Assembly: GCA_040755975.1 (NCBI GenBank)
Contig: JBFLZY010000018.1
Location: 1-39,921, forward strand
Direction: 5' to 3'
Length of the DNA: 39,921 bases
DNA from: JAIMBK01 sp040755975
Lineage (GTDB): Bacteria; Bacillota; Desulfotomaculia; Desulfotomaculales; Nap2-2B
Shown here piece after piece: positions 15,173-23,783 of the stretch; the stretch's first letter is position 1, and every line of letters starts with the position of its first letter. Under the pieces are notes generated by a model. The model was not told where the DNA came from. It saw nothing but the letters and a program-made list of their open reading frames with translations, and made no database searches. Made by a program: the position numbers and the translations under genes.

Positions 15173-17119
15173 ATGAGCGGTCCAAAGACGGGGACGGGAA
15201 TGATTCCGCCCCAGGTCAAACAATTTCTTGACTGGGCCAGGGTAGATCCGGAAGGCTTTTGGGAAGACGCGGCCAACAAAGCAGTTCACGACATTTACTG
15301 GTTCAAAAAATGGGACCAGGTCTTCAGCTGGGAATACCCTACCTTTAAGTGGTTTGTGGGCGGACTTACCAACATCGGCTATAACTGCGTTGATTATAAC
15401 GTGAAGAGAGGGCGGGCAGGAAGAGCCGCTCTGGTCGCCGAGTCCGGGGAAACCGGGGAAGTGCGTGTGGTCACCTACGGGCAGCTGCTGGCCATGGTGA
15501 AGAAATACGCCGCCGCCCTAAAAGGCCTGGGGGTGGCAAAGGGCGACCGGGTGGCCATCTACATGCCCATGGGGATTGAGGCGGCGGTGGCCATGCTGGC
15601 CTGCGCGCGCATCGCCGCCGTGCACGTGGTGATCTTCGCCGGTTTTTCGGCCAACGCCGTGGCCGACCGGCTGGACATTTCCGGCGCCAAATTTATCCTT
15701 ACCCAGGACGAGGGGTCCCGCCGCGGCAAACCCTTAGCATTAAAGAAAATTATCGACGACGCCCTGGCGATCTGCCCCGGGCGGGTCCACAAGGTGGTTG
15801 TTTTGCGCAGAAACAGGCAGGACATGCCCCCCATGAAAGAAGGGAGAGATATCTTCTGGGAGGAATTCCTGGCCCTGGGGGAAGGGATTGAAGCGGAAAT
15901 CGTTCCGGTGGAAGCCAACGAGCCCCTTTTCATGCTCCCCACTTCCGGAACCACGGCCAAGCCCAAAGTAACCGTCCAAAACCACGGGGGTTACCAGGTT
16001 TACGTCTACTCCATGGGCAAATGGATTTACGCCTTAAAAGAGGAAGATGTCTGGTTCTGCACCTCGGACATCGGCTGGATTGTGGGCCACAGTTACAACG
16101 TTTACGGTCCGCTGCTCTTCGGCTGCACTTCGGTCCTTTACGAAGGCACCCCTGATTACCCGCGGCCGGATATGTGGTGGGAAATTGTGGAGCGGAACAA
16201 GGCCACGGGGTTATGGCTTTCGCCAACGGGCGTGCGCGGCTTGATGAAGCTGGGCCTGGAACAGGCCCGCAAGCACGATTTAAGTTCCGTGGAAAGAATC
16301 GTCTGCGCCGGGGAAGTGCTCAACCCGCCGGCCTGGCAGTGGCTGCAGGAGGAAGTTTTCCAGAATAAAATCCCCGTCATCGACCACATGTGGCAGACGG
16401 AAACATCGGGACCGATTTTTGCCAATCCGTACGGCTTAGGACTTCTTCCCATCAAACCGGGTTCCGCCTGCATCCCCGTTCCCGGGATCGTCGCCGACAT
16501 CGTGGACGAAAGGGACGGCCATTCCCTGGGGCCGGGAGAAAAAGGCGTGGTGGTCATCCGGAGACCCTTCCCCGGTCTGACGCCGACGCTTTGGGGAGAA
16601 CCGGAAAGGTACCAGGCCGAATACTGGGAGCGGTGCCCCGCCACGAAAGGCGCTTACTATTCGGGCGACGCCGCTTGCTGGGACGAAGACGGCTATATCT
16701 GGTTCGCCGGCCGGTCGGACGAGGTCATTAAAATAGCCGCCCACCGCATCGGCACCATTGAGATTGAAAGTGCTTTAATTTCCCACCCGGCGGTGGTGGA
16801 AGCCGGTGTTTCCGGTGTTCCCGACGAACTCCGGGGCGAGGTGGCCTGTGCCTTTGTCGTCCTCAAGCCGGGTTTTGAGCCGTCGGAAGAACTGAAGCAG
16901 GAATTAATCGAGCACGTCCGCAAAACCATGGGCGCGATCGTCGTGGTCCGCGATATCGAATTTATTAAAGGCCTGCCCAAAACCAGAAGCGGCAAGATTA
17001 TGCGCCGGGTCATGAGAGCGCTCTGGACGGAAAAAGAGATCGGCGATATTTCCACGATCGAAGAAGAAGCTTCGGTGGAGGAAATCAGGGAAGCGGTAAG
17101 AAAGATGAAGCAGGCGTAA
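15173..17119 (+). CDS. acsA: Acetyl-CoA synthetase-like AMP-forming acyl-CoA ligase
   Basis: Adenylate-forming enzyme that activates acetate or a similar short acid to its CoA thioester at the cost of ATP to AMP. It is 648 residues, the length of bacterial Acs. Family signposts are IFAGFSANAVADRL (154-167), SDIGWIVGHSYNVYGPL (298-314), MWQTETSG (406-413) with the acyl-pocket Trp407, GRSDEVIKIAAHRIGT (513-528) and the catalytic A10 lysine K608 in PKTRSGKIMRR. The ATP-binding loop reads TSGTTAKPKV (258-267), where most Acs have TSGTTGKPKG, and SGHR is replaced by AAHR. The ATG is at 15173, with AAGGGGGG about 15-21 bases upstream. Substrate could be acetate or propionate. It is followed by a terminator and stands alone. 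Confidence 0.9.
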   Translation: MSGPKTGTGMIPPQVKQFLDWARVDPEGFWEDAANKAVHDIYWFKKWDQVFSWEYPTFKWFVGGLTNIGYNCVDYNVKRGRAGRAALVAESGETGEVRVVTYGQLLAMVKKYAAALKGLGVAKGDRVAIYMPMGIEAAVAMLACARIAAVHVVIFAGFSANAVADRLDISGAKFILTQDEGSRRGKPLALKKIIDDALAICPGRVHKVVVLRRNRQDMPPMKEGRDIFWEEFLALGEGIEAEIVPVEANEPLFMLPTSGTTAKPKVTVQNHGGYQVYVYSMGKWIYALKEEDVWFCTSDIGWIVGHSYNVYGPLLFGCTSVLYEGTPDYPRPDMWWEIVERNKATGLWLSPTGVRGLMKLGLEQARKHDLSSVERIVCAGEVLNPPAWQWLQEEVFQNKIPVIDHMWQTETSGPIFANPYGLGLLPIKPGSACIPVPGIVADIVDERDGHSLGPGEKGVVVIRRPFPGLTPTLWGEPERYQAEYWERCPATKGAYYSGDAACWDEDGYIWFAGRSDEVIKIAAHRIGTIEIESALISHPAVVEAGVSGVPDELRGEVACAFVVLKPGFEPSEELKQELIEHVRKTMGAIVVVRDIEFIKGLPKTRSGKIMRRVMRALWTEKEIGDISTIEEEASVEEIREAVRKMKQA

Positions 17120-17175
17120 GCAGGGAGCTCTGTAATTAGATAACGTGAACACCTGGACTGATGTGCGGATAGCGA

Positions 17176-17217
17176 AAGGTGGGAGACTTTTTCTTCACTC
17201 CCACCTTGATCTTTTTC
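17176..17217 (+). terminator. Terminator of the acs-like gene
   Basis: A perfect 10-bp stem AAGGTGGGAG (17176-17185) with CTCCCACCTT (17198-17207) and a 12-base loop is followed by GATCTTTTTCTT. It lies 57 bases after the acs-like stop. Confidence 0.8.
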
Positions 17218-17244
17218 TTGCTTTGTGCCTGTGTTCCTCTATCC

Positions 17245-17730
17245 TTAAATGTCTTCATCGCCGGCCAGCCCGGCGGCCGCTTTTCCGGCTACTCCCGCAG
17301 CCACATTTCCTTCCAGCGCTTCCGGTTCGTCGGCCGTCTGGAGGTTGTCGTCGTTAACGAAAACCACCTCGTCGCAATTTGGGCAGATGATTTCTACTGT
17401 AGCGTCGTCTTCCAGGATGTCTGCGTCAAAACAAACTGTTTCGCCGCAATTTGGGCATTCTGCCTCTACATACTCAGCATCATCAGTGACTTCTTTATTT
17501 CTGCCGTAAAATTCTTCTTCTAAAGTGGTGAGATCCTGATCAACGGTTTCCAGGTAATCCTCCAGTTCCTCATGGGATTTCTCCAATTGGTCGAAGGATT
17601 CGGCAAAGTCCTCTAATACACCGATAATGCTCTGGAACAATTTCCCTTCCGTGGTCTCGAGGTTCAGGTTCATCCCTGACGATAAACCCTGCAAATAAGC
17701 AACTTTTGATTTTAGTTCAGGCACTTTCAT
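17245..17730 (-). CDS. CD1247 N-terminal domain-type protein with zinc ribbon
   Basis: Conserved clostridial protein of unknown function, 161 residues. Residues 1-75 are helical and acidic (KVAYLQGLSSGMNL, FDQLEKSHEELEDYLE), with likely coiled-coil character, and match the family called CD1247 N-terminal domain. Residues 88-122 hold two CPNC pairs (ECPNCGETVCF and IICPNCDEVVF), expected to bind one zinc. The C-terminal tail is rich in Ala, Gly and Glu. AAGGGGG lies 4 bases before the ATG. It is downstream of efp on the same strand; a role in gene control or translation is only a guess. Confidence 0.8.
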   Translation of the reverse strand: MKVPELKSKVAYLQGLSSGMNLNLETTEGKLFQSIIGVLEDFAESFDQLEKSHEELEDYLETVDQDLTTLEEEFYGRNKEVTDDAEYVEAECPNCGETVCFDADILEDDATVEIICPNCDEVVFVNDDNLQTADEPEALEGNVAAGVAGKAAAGLAGDEDI

Positions 17731-17804
17731 TTAACCCCCTTAAAAATAGGCTGCCTCAACTTTTTCTTCGATCGTGTTATTATTATTTCTCTTGACCGGG
17801 GGTC

Positions 17805-18362
17805 TTAAACACGCTTTAAATACAATCCTGTACGGGTGTCAATCTGCAACACGTCGCCGACGTTTACAAACAACGGCACCTGGACCACGTAGCCGGTTTC
17901 CAAGGTAGCGGGCTTGGAGCCGCCGGTGGCGGTATCGCCTCTTATTCCGGGCGCGGTTTCAATTACTTTCAATTCAACGTAATTTGGCAAGTCAACCCCG
18001 ATCGATTTCCCCTGGTACATGACGATATGGAGGGTCATGTTCTCTTTTAAAAATTTGGTTGCATCGCCGAGCTGCTCTTCGGTCAACGGAACCTGGTCGT
18101 AATTTTCCATGTCCATGAAATAATAATTGCCGCCGTCGTTGTACAGGTACTGCACTTCCCTTCTTTCCACGTGAGCCCGCGGAATTTTTTCGCCGGCGTT
18201 GAAGGTTCTCTCGATGACCGCCCCGGTGCGCAGATTTTTTAATTTGGAGCGTACAAAAGGTGAACCTTTACCCGGCTTGACGTGCTGAAAGTCAATCACC
18301 TGATAAGCTTCGCCGTCTAGGTCGATTGTTAAGCCAGTGCGAAAGTCGTTAGTGGAAATCAA
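17805..18362 (-). CDS. efp: Elongation factor P
   Basis: Ribosome-bound factor that relieves stalling at polyproline runs. It is 185 residues with three beta-barrel domains: KOW-like (1-65), the central OB domain, and the C-terminal OB domain ending DVLQIDTRTGLYLKRV. The modified residue corresponds to Lys32 in KPGKGSPFVR, so a lysine-type EF-P as in Bacillus. The start codon is TTG, with AAGGGGG about 10 bases upstream, and the family start MISTNDFRTG supports it. It is the third gene of an aroQ-pepP-efp run, 86 bases after the peptidase gene. Confidence 0.97.
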   Translation of the reverse strand: MISTNDFRTGLTIDLDGEAYQVIDFQHVKPGKGSPFVRSKLKNLRTGAVIERTFNAGEKIPRAHVERREVQYLYNDGGNYYFMDMENYDQVPLTEEQLGDATKFLKENMTLHIVMYQGKSIGVDLPNYVELKVIETAPGIRGDTATGGSKPATLETGYVVQVPLFVNVGDVLQIDTRTGLYLKRV

Positions 18363-18448
18363 TTCGAAAAAACCCCCTTCAAGGAAAAATCAAGCATATC
18401 AACATTTATTACCGCCGGGCTGGCCAACCGGAAGTTTATCGGCCGGGT

Positions 18449-19525
18449 TTACCCGCATACGATCAGCTCTTCCTTGGGCGCGTGGGTGAGCAGGCGGCAG
18501 CCGTGTTCTTCAACGACGGCCATGTCCTCAATGCGCACGCCTCCCCAGCCCGGGAGATAAATTCCCGGCTCAATAGTAACCACCATCCCGGCCTCTAAAA
18601 CTGTTTCGTCTTGTTTGGCCAGGCGGGGGGCTTCATGAACCAGCAGGCCTACCCCGTGGCCCGTACTGTGCCGGAAATTTTCCTGGTAGCCATACTTGGC
18701 GATTACGTCCCGGACCGCCTGATCGACCTCGCTGGCTTTAACGCCAGCTTTAAGTGCCCGCAGACCGGTCGCCTGCGCCTCCAGAACGACCCCGTAAATT
18801 TCGGCCTGTTTCCGGTCCGGGGGACCCAGGGAAACCGTGCGCGTAATATCCGAGTAGTACCCCCGATACTCGCAGCCGTAGTCGATCGTTACCAGTTCCC
18901 CCGTCTGCAAGGTTTTTTCCGAAGCCACGCCGTGCGGCATGGCGCCCCGGGTGCCGGACGCCACGATAAAATCAAAAGAAACCTTGCGGCCGCCTTTTTT
19001 TCGCAAAAAAAATTCCAGCGCCAGCGCTACATCCCGTTCCTGTACGCCTGGGCGGATAAAATCCAGGATATACCAGAAAGCGTGATCGGCTAATTCTGCC
19101 GCCCTGCGCAGATTTTCTATCTCCGCCGGATCTTTTATTTTTCTGATTTCCTCTACAAGGCCGTAAAGAGGAACGATGGTTTCAACCTGGGCTAACTTGT
19201 CCCGGAGATCATTAAATTGTTTGCAGGTCAGGTAGTCTCCCTCGCAGGCCAGGCTGCTGATCCCCAGTTGCGGCAGAAGTTCGGCAAGCGATTCAAAGAT
19301 AGACTCTTTAACTTCATAGATCTGCCACCCCGGGCATTCCTCCCCCGCCTGCTCGAGATAGCGGAAATCGACCAGGAAGTGGCATTTTTGCTGGTCAATT
19401 AGCAGAGCGCCGGCGGTGCCTGTAAAACCGCTTAAATAACGGCGATTTTCCGGCTGCATAACGAGAACTGCCGCTAAGCCTTTGTCTTTTAGCTTTTCCC
19501 GCAGGCGTTCAATCCTTTCCGTCAA
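18449..19525 (-). CDS. pepP: Xaa-Pro aminopeptidase, M24 family
   Basis: Metallopeptidase that removes N-terminal residues next to proline. It is 358 residues. The N-terminal creatinase-like domain is about 1-125 and the pita-bread catalytic domain about 130-350. The five metal ligands are present: D215 (TIDYG), D226 (YSDITRT), H290 (STGHGVG), E319 (TIEPGIY) and E333 (RIEDMA). The start is TTG, with GAGGAG upstream inside the end of aroQ, and the genes overlap by 17 bases, so translation is probably coupled. The aroQ-pepP-efp order is common in Firmicutes. Confidence 0.94.
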   Translation of the reverse strand: MTERIERLREKLKDKGLAAVLVMQPENRRYLSGFTGTAGALLIDQQKCHFLVDFRYLEQAGEECPGWQIYEVKESIFESLAELLPQLGISSLACEGDYLTCKQFNDLRDKLAQVETIVPLYGLVEEIRKIKDPAEIENLRRAAELADHAFWYILDFIRPGVQERDVALALEFFLRKKGGRKVSFDFIVASGTRGAMPHGVASEKTLQTGELVTIDYGCEYRGYYSDITRTVSLGPPDRKQAEIYGVVLEAQATGLRALKAGVKASEVDQAVRDVIAKYGYQENFRHSTGHGVGLLVHEAPRLAKQDETVLEAGMVVTIEPGIYLPGWGGVRIEDMAVVEEHGCRLLTHAPKEELIVCG

Positions 19526-19970
19526 ATTGTTCTCTCCTCTTTTTCGCCAGGTTTACCGCCGCCCGTAAGGCCAACAGGTAACTATCCGGACCCAGCCCGC
19601 TGATCTGGCCGGCCGCCGCCGGGGCAATTACGGAGCTATGCCGGAATTCCTCCCGCGCGTAAATGTTGGAAAGGTGCACTTCGATGACCGGCACCTCAAT
19701 GGCGGCCACCGCGTCGCGCAGGACCAGGCTGTAATGCGTGTAGGCGCCGGGGTTGAAAATTACTGCGTCAACTTCCTGGGCTGCCCGGTGGAGGCGCTCA
19801 ACCAGTTCACCTTCGTGGTTGGACTGAAAAAACTCCACCTGAGCGCCGAGTTCATCGGCCAGCTTTTGAACAGAAGCATTAATCTCGTCCAGGGTGAAGG
19901 AACCGTAAATTTCCGGCTCACGCCGTCCCAAAAGATTTAAGTTTGGACCGTGCAGAACAAGAATTCTCAA
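19509..19970 (-). CDS. aroQ: 3-Dehydroquinate dehydratase, type II
   Basis: Shikimate pathway enzyme converting 3-dehydroquinate to 3-dehydroshikimate through the dodecameric type II fold. About 153 residues. Key parts: ILVLHGPNLNLLGRREPEIYG with the catalytic tyrosine in EIYG (two adjacent blocks), QSNHEGELVERLH, NPGAYTHYS with the catalytic histidine, and EVHLSNIYAREEFRH. A TTG at 19968-19970 with GGGTGG 8 bases upstream gives the usual family start; a GTG at 19982 would add four residues but has no clear ribosome site. It is the first gene of the aroQ-pepP-efp run. Confidence 0.95.
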   Translation of the reverse strand: MRILVLHGPNLNLLGRREPEIYGSFTLDEINASVQKLADELGAQVEFFQSNHEGELVERLHRAAQEVDAVIFNPGAYTHYSLVLRDAVAAIEVPVIEVHLSNIYAREEFRHSSVIAPAAAGQISGLGPDSYLLALRAAVNLAKKRREQFDGKD

Positions 19971-20047
19971 GACGCGTACCACCCGGTTTTTCCGAAAAAA
20001 TTTTTCAATCTGTGAACATTACCTCTGAAGAAAAGGCATCCGTTAGA

Positions 20048-20079
20048 CGACCAACGACAAACAACCAACGACCAACAAC
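20048..20079. repeat. Short CAACGAC-type tandem repeat
   Basis: The stretch consists of degenerate copies of CCAACGAC, CAAACAA, CCAACGAC and CAACAACC between pmbA and aroQ. It is low in complexity and ends directly at the pmbA stop. No function can be assigned. Confidence 0.5.
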
Positions 20080-21429
20080 CTAGTGCCCCCCGACGCTCAT
20101 CCGGGCGATCCGGATGGTCGGCGCGCCCTGGCTGCCCAAGAACTTCAGGTCGTTTCCCACCCCGTCCACCTGGCGGAGCAGTTCCTGGATGTTCCCGGCA
20201 ATGGCCACTCCCCTCACCGGACGGGTTAGTTCACCGTTTTCAATTAAAATTCCTGTCGCGCCAACGGAAAAATCTCCCGAAATGGGGTTGGCGGTGTGCA
20301 TGCCGATCACTTCCGTGACGTAAAAACCTTCCTTTAGTTCGCCAACGAGCTTCTCCGGAGAAGAGTCGCCCGGTTCGATAAAGAAGTTCGTGGTACCTAC
20401 TTCCGGGGTGCTTTTGTAAGAGGTGCGGGTGCCGTTCCCGGTGGAAGCGACCCGGTCCTTTGCGGCCGTGTACGTGTTGTGCAAAAACCCTTGCAAAACG
20501 CCTTCCTGAATCAACACAGTGCGGGACATCGGCACTCCTTCGCCGTCGAACGGGGCGGAAGCAATCCCGTTTGGCAAAATACCGTCATCGACGATATTTA
20601 TTTTTTCGGAAGCAATTTGCCGCCCCACTTTTCCCCGGAAAAGGGAGCGGCCCTTTTGCACGGCTTCGGCGGTCAGCGCCGGCGCCAGGAGGCCCAGAAA
20701 ACCAACCGCCACGTAAGGATCGAGAAGGACAGTTGTCCGGCGGGTGCTTACCGGCTTTGCGCCCAGCATGCGGATTGCCCGCCGGGCGGCCTCGCGCCCC
20801 AGTTCCCGGGCGTTTAAATCGTGATAGCGCAAACGGTAATCCAGGGCGAAACCCGTCTGCTGGTCGCCGTCTTCTTCCGCCACCAGGGAGAGGTAGAGTC
20901 CGCAATAAGCGGCCTGATATGTCTTTTCCAGACCTAAAGAATTGATCAGGACAACCCTGGTTTGCCCGTCCTGATAAGTAGAGCGCTCGCAGATTTTTAC
21001 CCGCGTGTCAAAAGACTTTGCAGTTTCCTCCAGGGTTTTGGCCAGTTCTATTTTTTCTTCCAGGGGGGTATTCAAAACATCGCGGTCAAAAAGATTAAGG
21101 TCCGGGTATTCGGGAGCGGGAGAGGGTAATTTGCGGTACGGGTCTGCGGAAGTTTCCCGGGCGTTGGCGAGCGCCTGCCGGACAATTTCCTCCAGGGCTG
21201 CTTTGCTTAAATCAGAAGTAAAGGCGAATCCTACTCTGTCGGCCGCGATCACCCGCAGGCCCAAGCCCTGGTCCCGGGCCAGCTTCATTGTTTCCACCTG
21301 GCCGTTGCGAACCTCGATCGTTATTTCCTGGTTGTTTGCAAGGTAGGTTTCCACTTCCGTCGCCCCGAGAGTTTTGGCCCGCGTGCAGACAAATTCGCCC
21401 AGGCTCAAAAAATCCTTTTCTCCGGCCAC
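20080..21429 (-). CDS. pmbA: TldD/PmbA family protein, PmbA (TldE) subunit
   Basis: Non-catalytic partner of the TldD metalloprotease; in enterobacteria TldD-TldE processes small modified peptides and unfolded proteins. It is 449 residues from the GTG at 21427-21429, which has AAGGAG upstream and begins MAGEKDFLSLGEF. The frame is open further upstream to a TTG at 21465 with no site. It lacks the HExxxH motif of TldD and has PmbA landmarks: DYRLRYHDLNARELGREAARRA and TTNFFIEPGD, and a conserved end VDGVGNDLKFLGSQGAPTIRI (shown in part). The catalytic mate tldD lies just upstream at 22194-23639. Confidence 0.92.
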   Translation of the reverse strand: MAGEKDFLSLGEFVCTRAKTLGATEVETYLANNQEITIEVRNGQVETMKLARDQGLGLRVIAADRVGFAFTSDLSKAALEEIVRQALANARETSADPYRKLPSPAPEYPDLNLFDRDVLNTPLEEKIELAKTLEETAKSFDTRVKICERSTYQDGQTRVVLINSLGLEKTYQAAYCGLYLSLVAEEDGDQQTGFALDYRLRYHDLNARELGREAARRAIRMLGAKPVSTRRTTVLLDPYVAVGFLGLLAPALTAEAVQKGRSLFRGKVGRQIASEKINIVDDGILPNGIASAPFDGEGVPMSRTVLIQEGVLQGFLHNTYTAAKDRVASTGNGTRTSYKSTPEVGTTNFFIEPGDSSPEKLVGELKEGFYVTEVIGMHTANPISGDFSVGATGILIENGELTRPVRGVAIAGNIQELLRQVDGVGNDLKFLGSQGAPTIRIARMSVGGH

Positions 21430-21544
21430 TAAATTTTCTCTCCTTCCCACCTTAGTATAATTCAATGGAAATGGGCCTATTCCTTTTTTTCTATTGGAGA
21501 AAAATTGCTGAAAATTGGCATTTACCCTTTCAGGCCACCCGGGT

Positions 21545-21757
21545 TTAATGGGTATAAACGTTCGTCGTCAGGGCAAATAAGTGGCGCAAAGAAACCGGCG
21601 CCAGTTCCTCAACGGAAGCTTCCATTATTAAGCAGGGGTCCAGCATGGCGAGAATAGCCACCCGTTCCCCCGTACTTTGTTTGGTATAAAAACCCAGGAT
21701 GCAAAACTGGACGTCCTCTCCGTAAATCCTGCGCGTTACTATATCGCCGATTTTCAT
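21545..21757 (-). CDS. Small protein resembling the N-terminus of sporulation protease YabG
   Basis: 70 residues, MKIGDIVTRRIYGEDVQFCI at the start and GERVAILAMLDPCLIMEASVEEL in two blocks in the middle. This pattern (a small barrel-like beginning, then a conserved VAIL..D..L..D/E) resembles residues 1-70 of YabG, a coat-processing protease of about 290 residues. The catalytic part is missing: a stop follows at 21545-21547. The ribosome site GGAGGTGG is good, so it may be a real stand-alone gene rather than decay. It sits between pmbA and a DUF3243 gene. Assignment is by memory of the family only. Confidence 0.6.
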   Translation of the reverse strand: MKIGDIVTRRIYGEDVQFCILGFYTKQSTGERVAILAMLDPCLIMEASVEELAPVSLRHLFALTTNVYTH

Positions 21758-21774
21758 TATCTGACCACCTCCAG

Positions 21775-21842
21775 CCTTCTAAAATAAAAAATATGCTTTA
21801 ACTAAAAATGTGTGCTGATAAGCTATTGTATATTTTAGAAAG
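21775..21842. promoter_or_regulatory. Spaced inverted repeat in a divergent promoter region
   Basis: CCTTCTAAAATA (21775-21786) and TATTTTAGAAAG (21831-21842) match 11 of 12 positions in inverted orientation, with 44 AT-rich bases between. The region lies between the divergent YabG-like and DUF3243 genes and could hold an operator or a pair of overlapping promoters. Only symmetry supports this. Confidence 0.35.
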
Positions 21843-21903
21843 AAAAGGATCACAATAGTAAAAAATAAGGGTATTTGAGAATGCGGAAAGGAGTTTTTCG
21901 AAA

Positions 21904-22182
21904 ATGGATTTTAAGCGGGCAACCTTGGATTGGGAAACCTGGAAGCGATTTTTAGGGCAGGCCGTGGAGTTTGCCGGCGAACTGGGGGTCAGCAGGGAGG
22001 GGATCGTTTCGTTTGCCCGGCAGGCCGGCGACCTGCTGGCCGAAAACGTGCCCCCCGCGACTCCGGAACAGAAAGCCTTAAAAGAGTTATGGACGGTGGC
22101 CGACGAGAATGAAAAGCAGACGCTGGCCAATCTGGTGACCAAGCTGGTCAGCACCAACGCGGGCAACTACACGATGTTTTAA
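21904..22182 (+). CDS. DUF3243 family protein
   Basis: 92 residues, helical, soluble. It matches the DUF3243 family (Bacillus YmfJ-like): TLDWETWKRFLGQAVEFAGE, GDLLAENVPP, LWTVADENEKQTLANLVTKLV are the conserved helices. Function is unknown. AAAGGAG lies about 10 bases before the ATG. It converges with tldD, their stops being 11 bases apart, and no terminator is visible between. An open frame on the opposite strand is only its shadow. Confidence 0.88.
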   Translation: MDFKRATLDWETWKRFLGQAVEFAGELGVSREGIVSFARQAGDLLAENVPPATPEQKALKELWTVADENEKQTLANLVTKLVSTNAGNYTMF

Positions 22183-22193
22183 AAGGCGCCTGT

Positions 22194-23639
22194 TTATAAC
22201 CGGCGGATTTTTCCCTGGTGGTTGCCGTGGCTCGTGCCTCCTACCACCAGTTCTTTAATCGCCATGGTCGGCTGGGCGTCGCTTACGGGGACGCCCTGAC
22301 CGTCTTTTCCGCAGGTGCCGATGGTAAAGCCCAGGTCCCGCCCCACCATTTCAACGATTTTTAAAACCTCGGGGCCGTTGCCCGTCAGCGTAGCGCCGCG
22401 CACCAGAGGACCGATCTTGCCGTTTTCGATCAGGTAGCCCTCCGCCACGTCGAAAACAAAATCCCCGTTGGTGGTGTTCACCTGGCCGCCGCCCATTTTT
22501 TTGACCAGCAGCCCCCTTTTCGTTTCCCGGATGATTTTTTCCGGGTCCATTCTTCCGGGGGCAATATAAGTATTGCCCATCCGGGGGATGGGTTTGTGCT
22601 GGTATGATTCCCGGCGGCCGTGGCCGTTGGAGGCGCGCCCTTCCTTGCCGGCCGTAAGCCGGTCGTACATATAGTCGGTAAGGAGGCCGTTCTCAATGAG
22701 GGTTACTTTTCGAGCCGGTACACCTTCGTCGTCAAACCGGTAGGAACCGTAACGGTCGTTCATGGTGGCGTCGTCGATGACGGTCACTTCCGGGGAAGCC
22801 ACCTGCTCCCCTTTTTTGCCCGCGTAAACGGACAGTTTTTTCTGCACCAGGTCCGCTTCCAGGCCGTGCCCGCAAGCCTCGTGCACCATAGTGCCGCCGG
22901 CCTCGCTGGCCATAACCACGGGCATTTTTCCGGCCGGGGCCGGTTGCGCTTTGAGCATCCGGACCGCCCGCGTACCCGCTATCCGGCCCAAATCTTCCGG
23001 AAGATGTCGTTTCAGAAGATCGAAACCGACCAGGCTGCCCGCCGCCTCGTATCCCGTTTGGATAATTTCGCCCTCAGCGGCGACGGCGTGCACCACCAGG
23101 CGCGTGCGGATGCGCTCGTCTTCCACGTATTCGCCGGCGCTGTTGGCGATCACCACCTGCTGGATGGTGTCCCCGTAGCTCACGATCACCTGCTTGATCA
23201 AATCTTTGTCCACCTCCCGCGCCGCCCGGTCGGCGACGGCGGCGGCTTCCGCTTTCCGCGCGATTTCCACCTCGTCGGGCCGTTCCTCGAATTGAAAATC
23301 TACCACAGGTTTTAAGGTGCGCAAATCCAGATTGTATTCTTTCTTATCGGCTTTTACGGCCTGACTGACCGTGCGCGCCGCTTCTTTTAAGCCCCGGGGG
23401 CTGAGGTCGTTGGTGTAGGCGTAGGCCGTGGAATCACCTGCCAGCACGCGGATCCCGGCGCCTGCATCGATGCCCGAGTGCACGCGCTCGATCTTGCCGT
23501 CCTCGGCTCCGATCCCCGTGGCCGTTTTGTGTTCGACGAAAATGTCGGCGAAGTCCCCACCGTTGGCCAGGGCCAGGTCCAGCACCTCTTTTAAAGTGCC
23601 TTTATCTAAATGATTCTTCGTAAATTGCTCGCCGGCCAA
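22194..23639 (-). CDS. tldD: TldD family metallopeptidase (catalytic subunit)
   Basis: Zinc metalloprotease that works with PmbA/TldE. It is 481 residues from the TTG at 23637-23639, which has GGAGGTG 6 bases upstream; the open frame also continues to a TTG at 23660 without a site. The metal motif HExxxH is H253-E254-H258 in MVHEACGHGLEAD, and a conserved GTCGKDGQGVPVSDAQPTM lies near the end. Both TldD and PmbA begin MAGE, consistent with the start choices. It is oriented like pmbA but separated from it by the YabG-like gene and a divergent gene, so it needs its own promoter in 23640-23760; a weak TTTTCA-16-TAAAAT pair is present there. Confidence 0.94.
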   Translation of the reverse strand: MAGEQFTKNHLDKGTLKEVLDLALANGGDFADIFVEHKTATGIGAEDGKIERVHSGIDAGAGIRVLAGDSTAYAYTNDLSPRGLKEAARTVSQAVKADKKEYNLDLRTLKPVVDFQFEERPDEVEIARKAEAAAVADRAAREVDKDLIKQVIVSYGDTIQQVVIANSAGEYVEDERIRTRLVVHAVAAEGEIIQTGYEAAGSLVGFDLLKRHLPEDLGRIAGTRAVRMLKAQPAPAGKMPVVMASEAGGTMVHEACGHGLEADLVQKKLSVYAGKKGEQVASPEVTVIDDATMNDRYGSYRFDDEGVPARKVTLIENGLLTDYMYDRLTAGKEGRASNGHGRRESYQHKPIPRMGNTYIAPGRMDPEKIIRETKRGLLVKKMGGGQVNTTNGDFVFDVAEGYLIENGKIGPLVRGATLTGNGPEVLKIVEMVGRDLGFTIGTCGKDGQGVPVSDAQPTMAIKELVVGGTSHGNHQGKIRRL

Positions 23640-23759
23640 AACAAACACCTCCGCGCCCAATCTTTCTTACCAGACCCGTACAATTATTCTGCCCATAATT
23701 TTTCCCCTTTACGAAAAAACCGATTATTTTTAGCTATTTTATAGCTTATCACGACAGTG

Positions 23760-23781
23760 AAAATTTGCCAAGATAGGCAAA
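23760..23781 (-). terminator. Weak terminator after pilO (minus-strand set)
   Basis: TTTGCC (23764-23769) and GGCAAA (23776-23781) form a 6-bp hairpin followed on the minus strand by a short T run, directly after the pilO stop. Stem and T run are both short. Confidence 0.4.
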
Positions 23782-23783
23782 CT

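Noticed and set aside
20048..20079. CRISPR-like repeats before pmbA
   Set aside because: Units are short, contiguous and variable with no spacers or cas genes.
21798..22166. Minus-strand open frame opposite the DUF3243 gene
   Set aside because: It overlaps a clear DUF3243 coding gene with a good ribosome site; the antisense translation is low complexity and has no family match.
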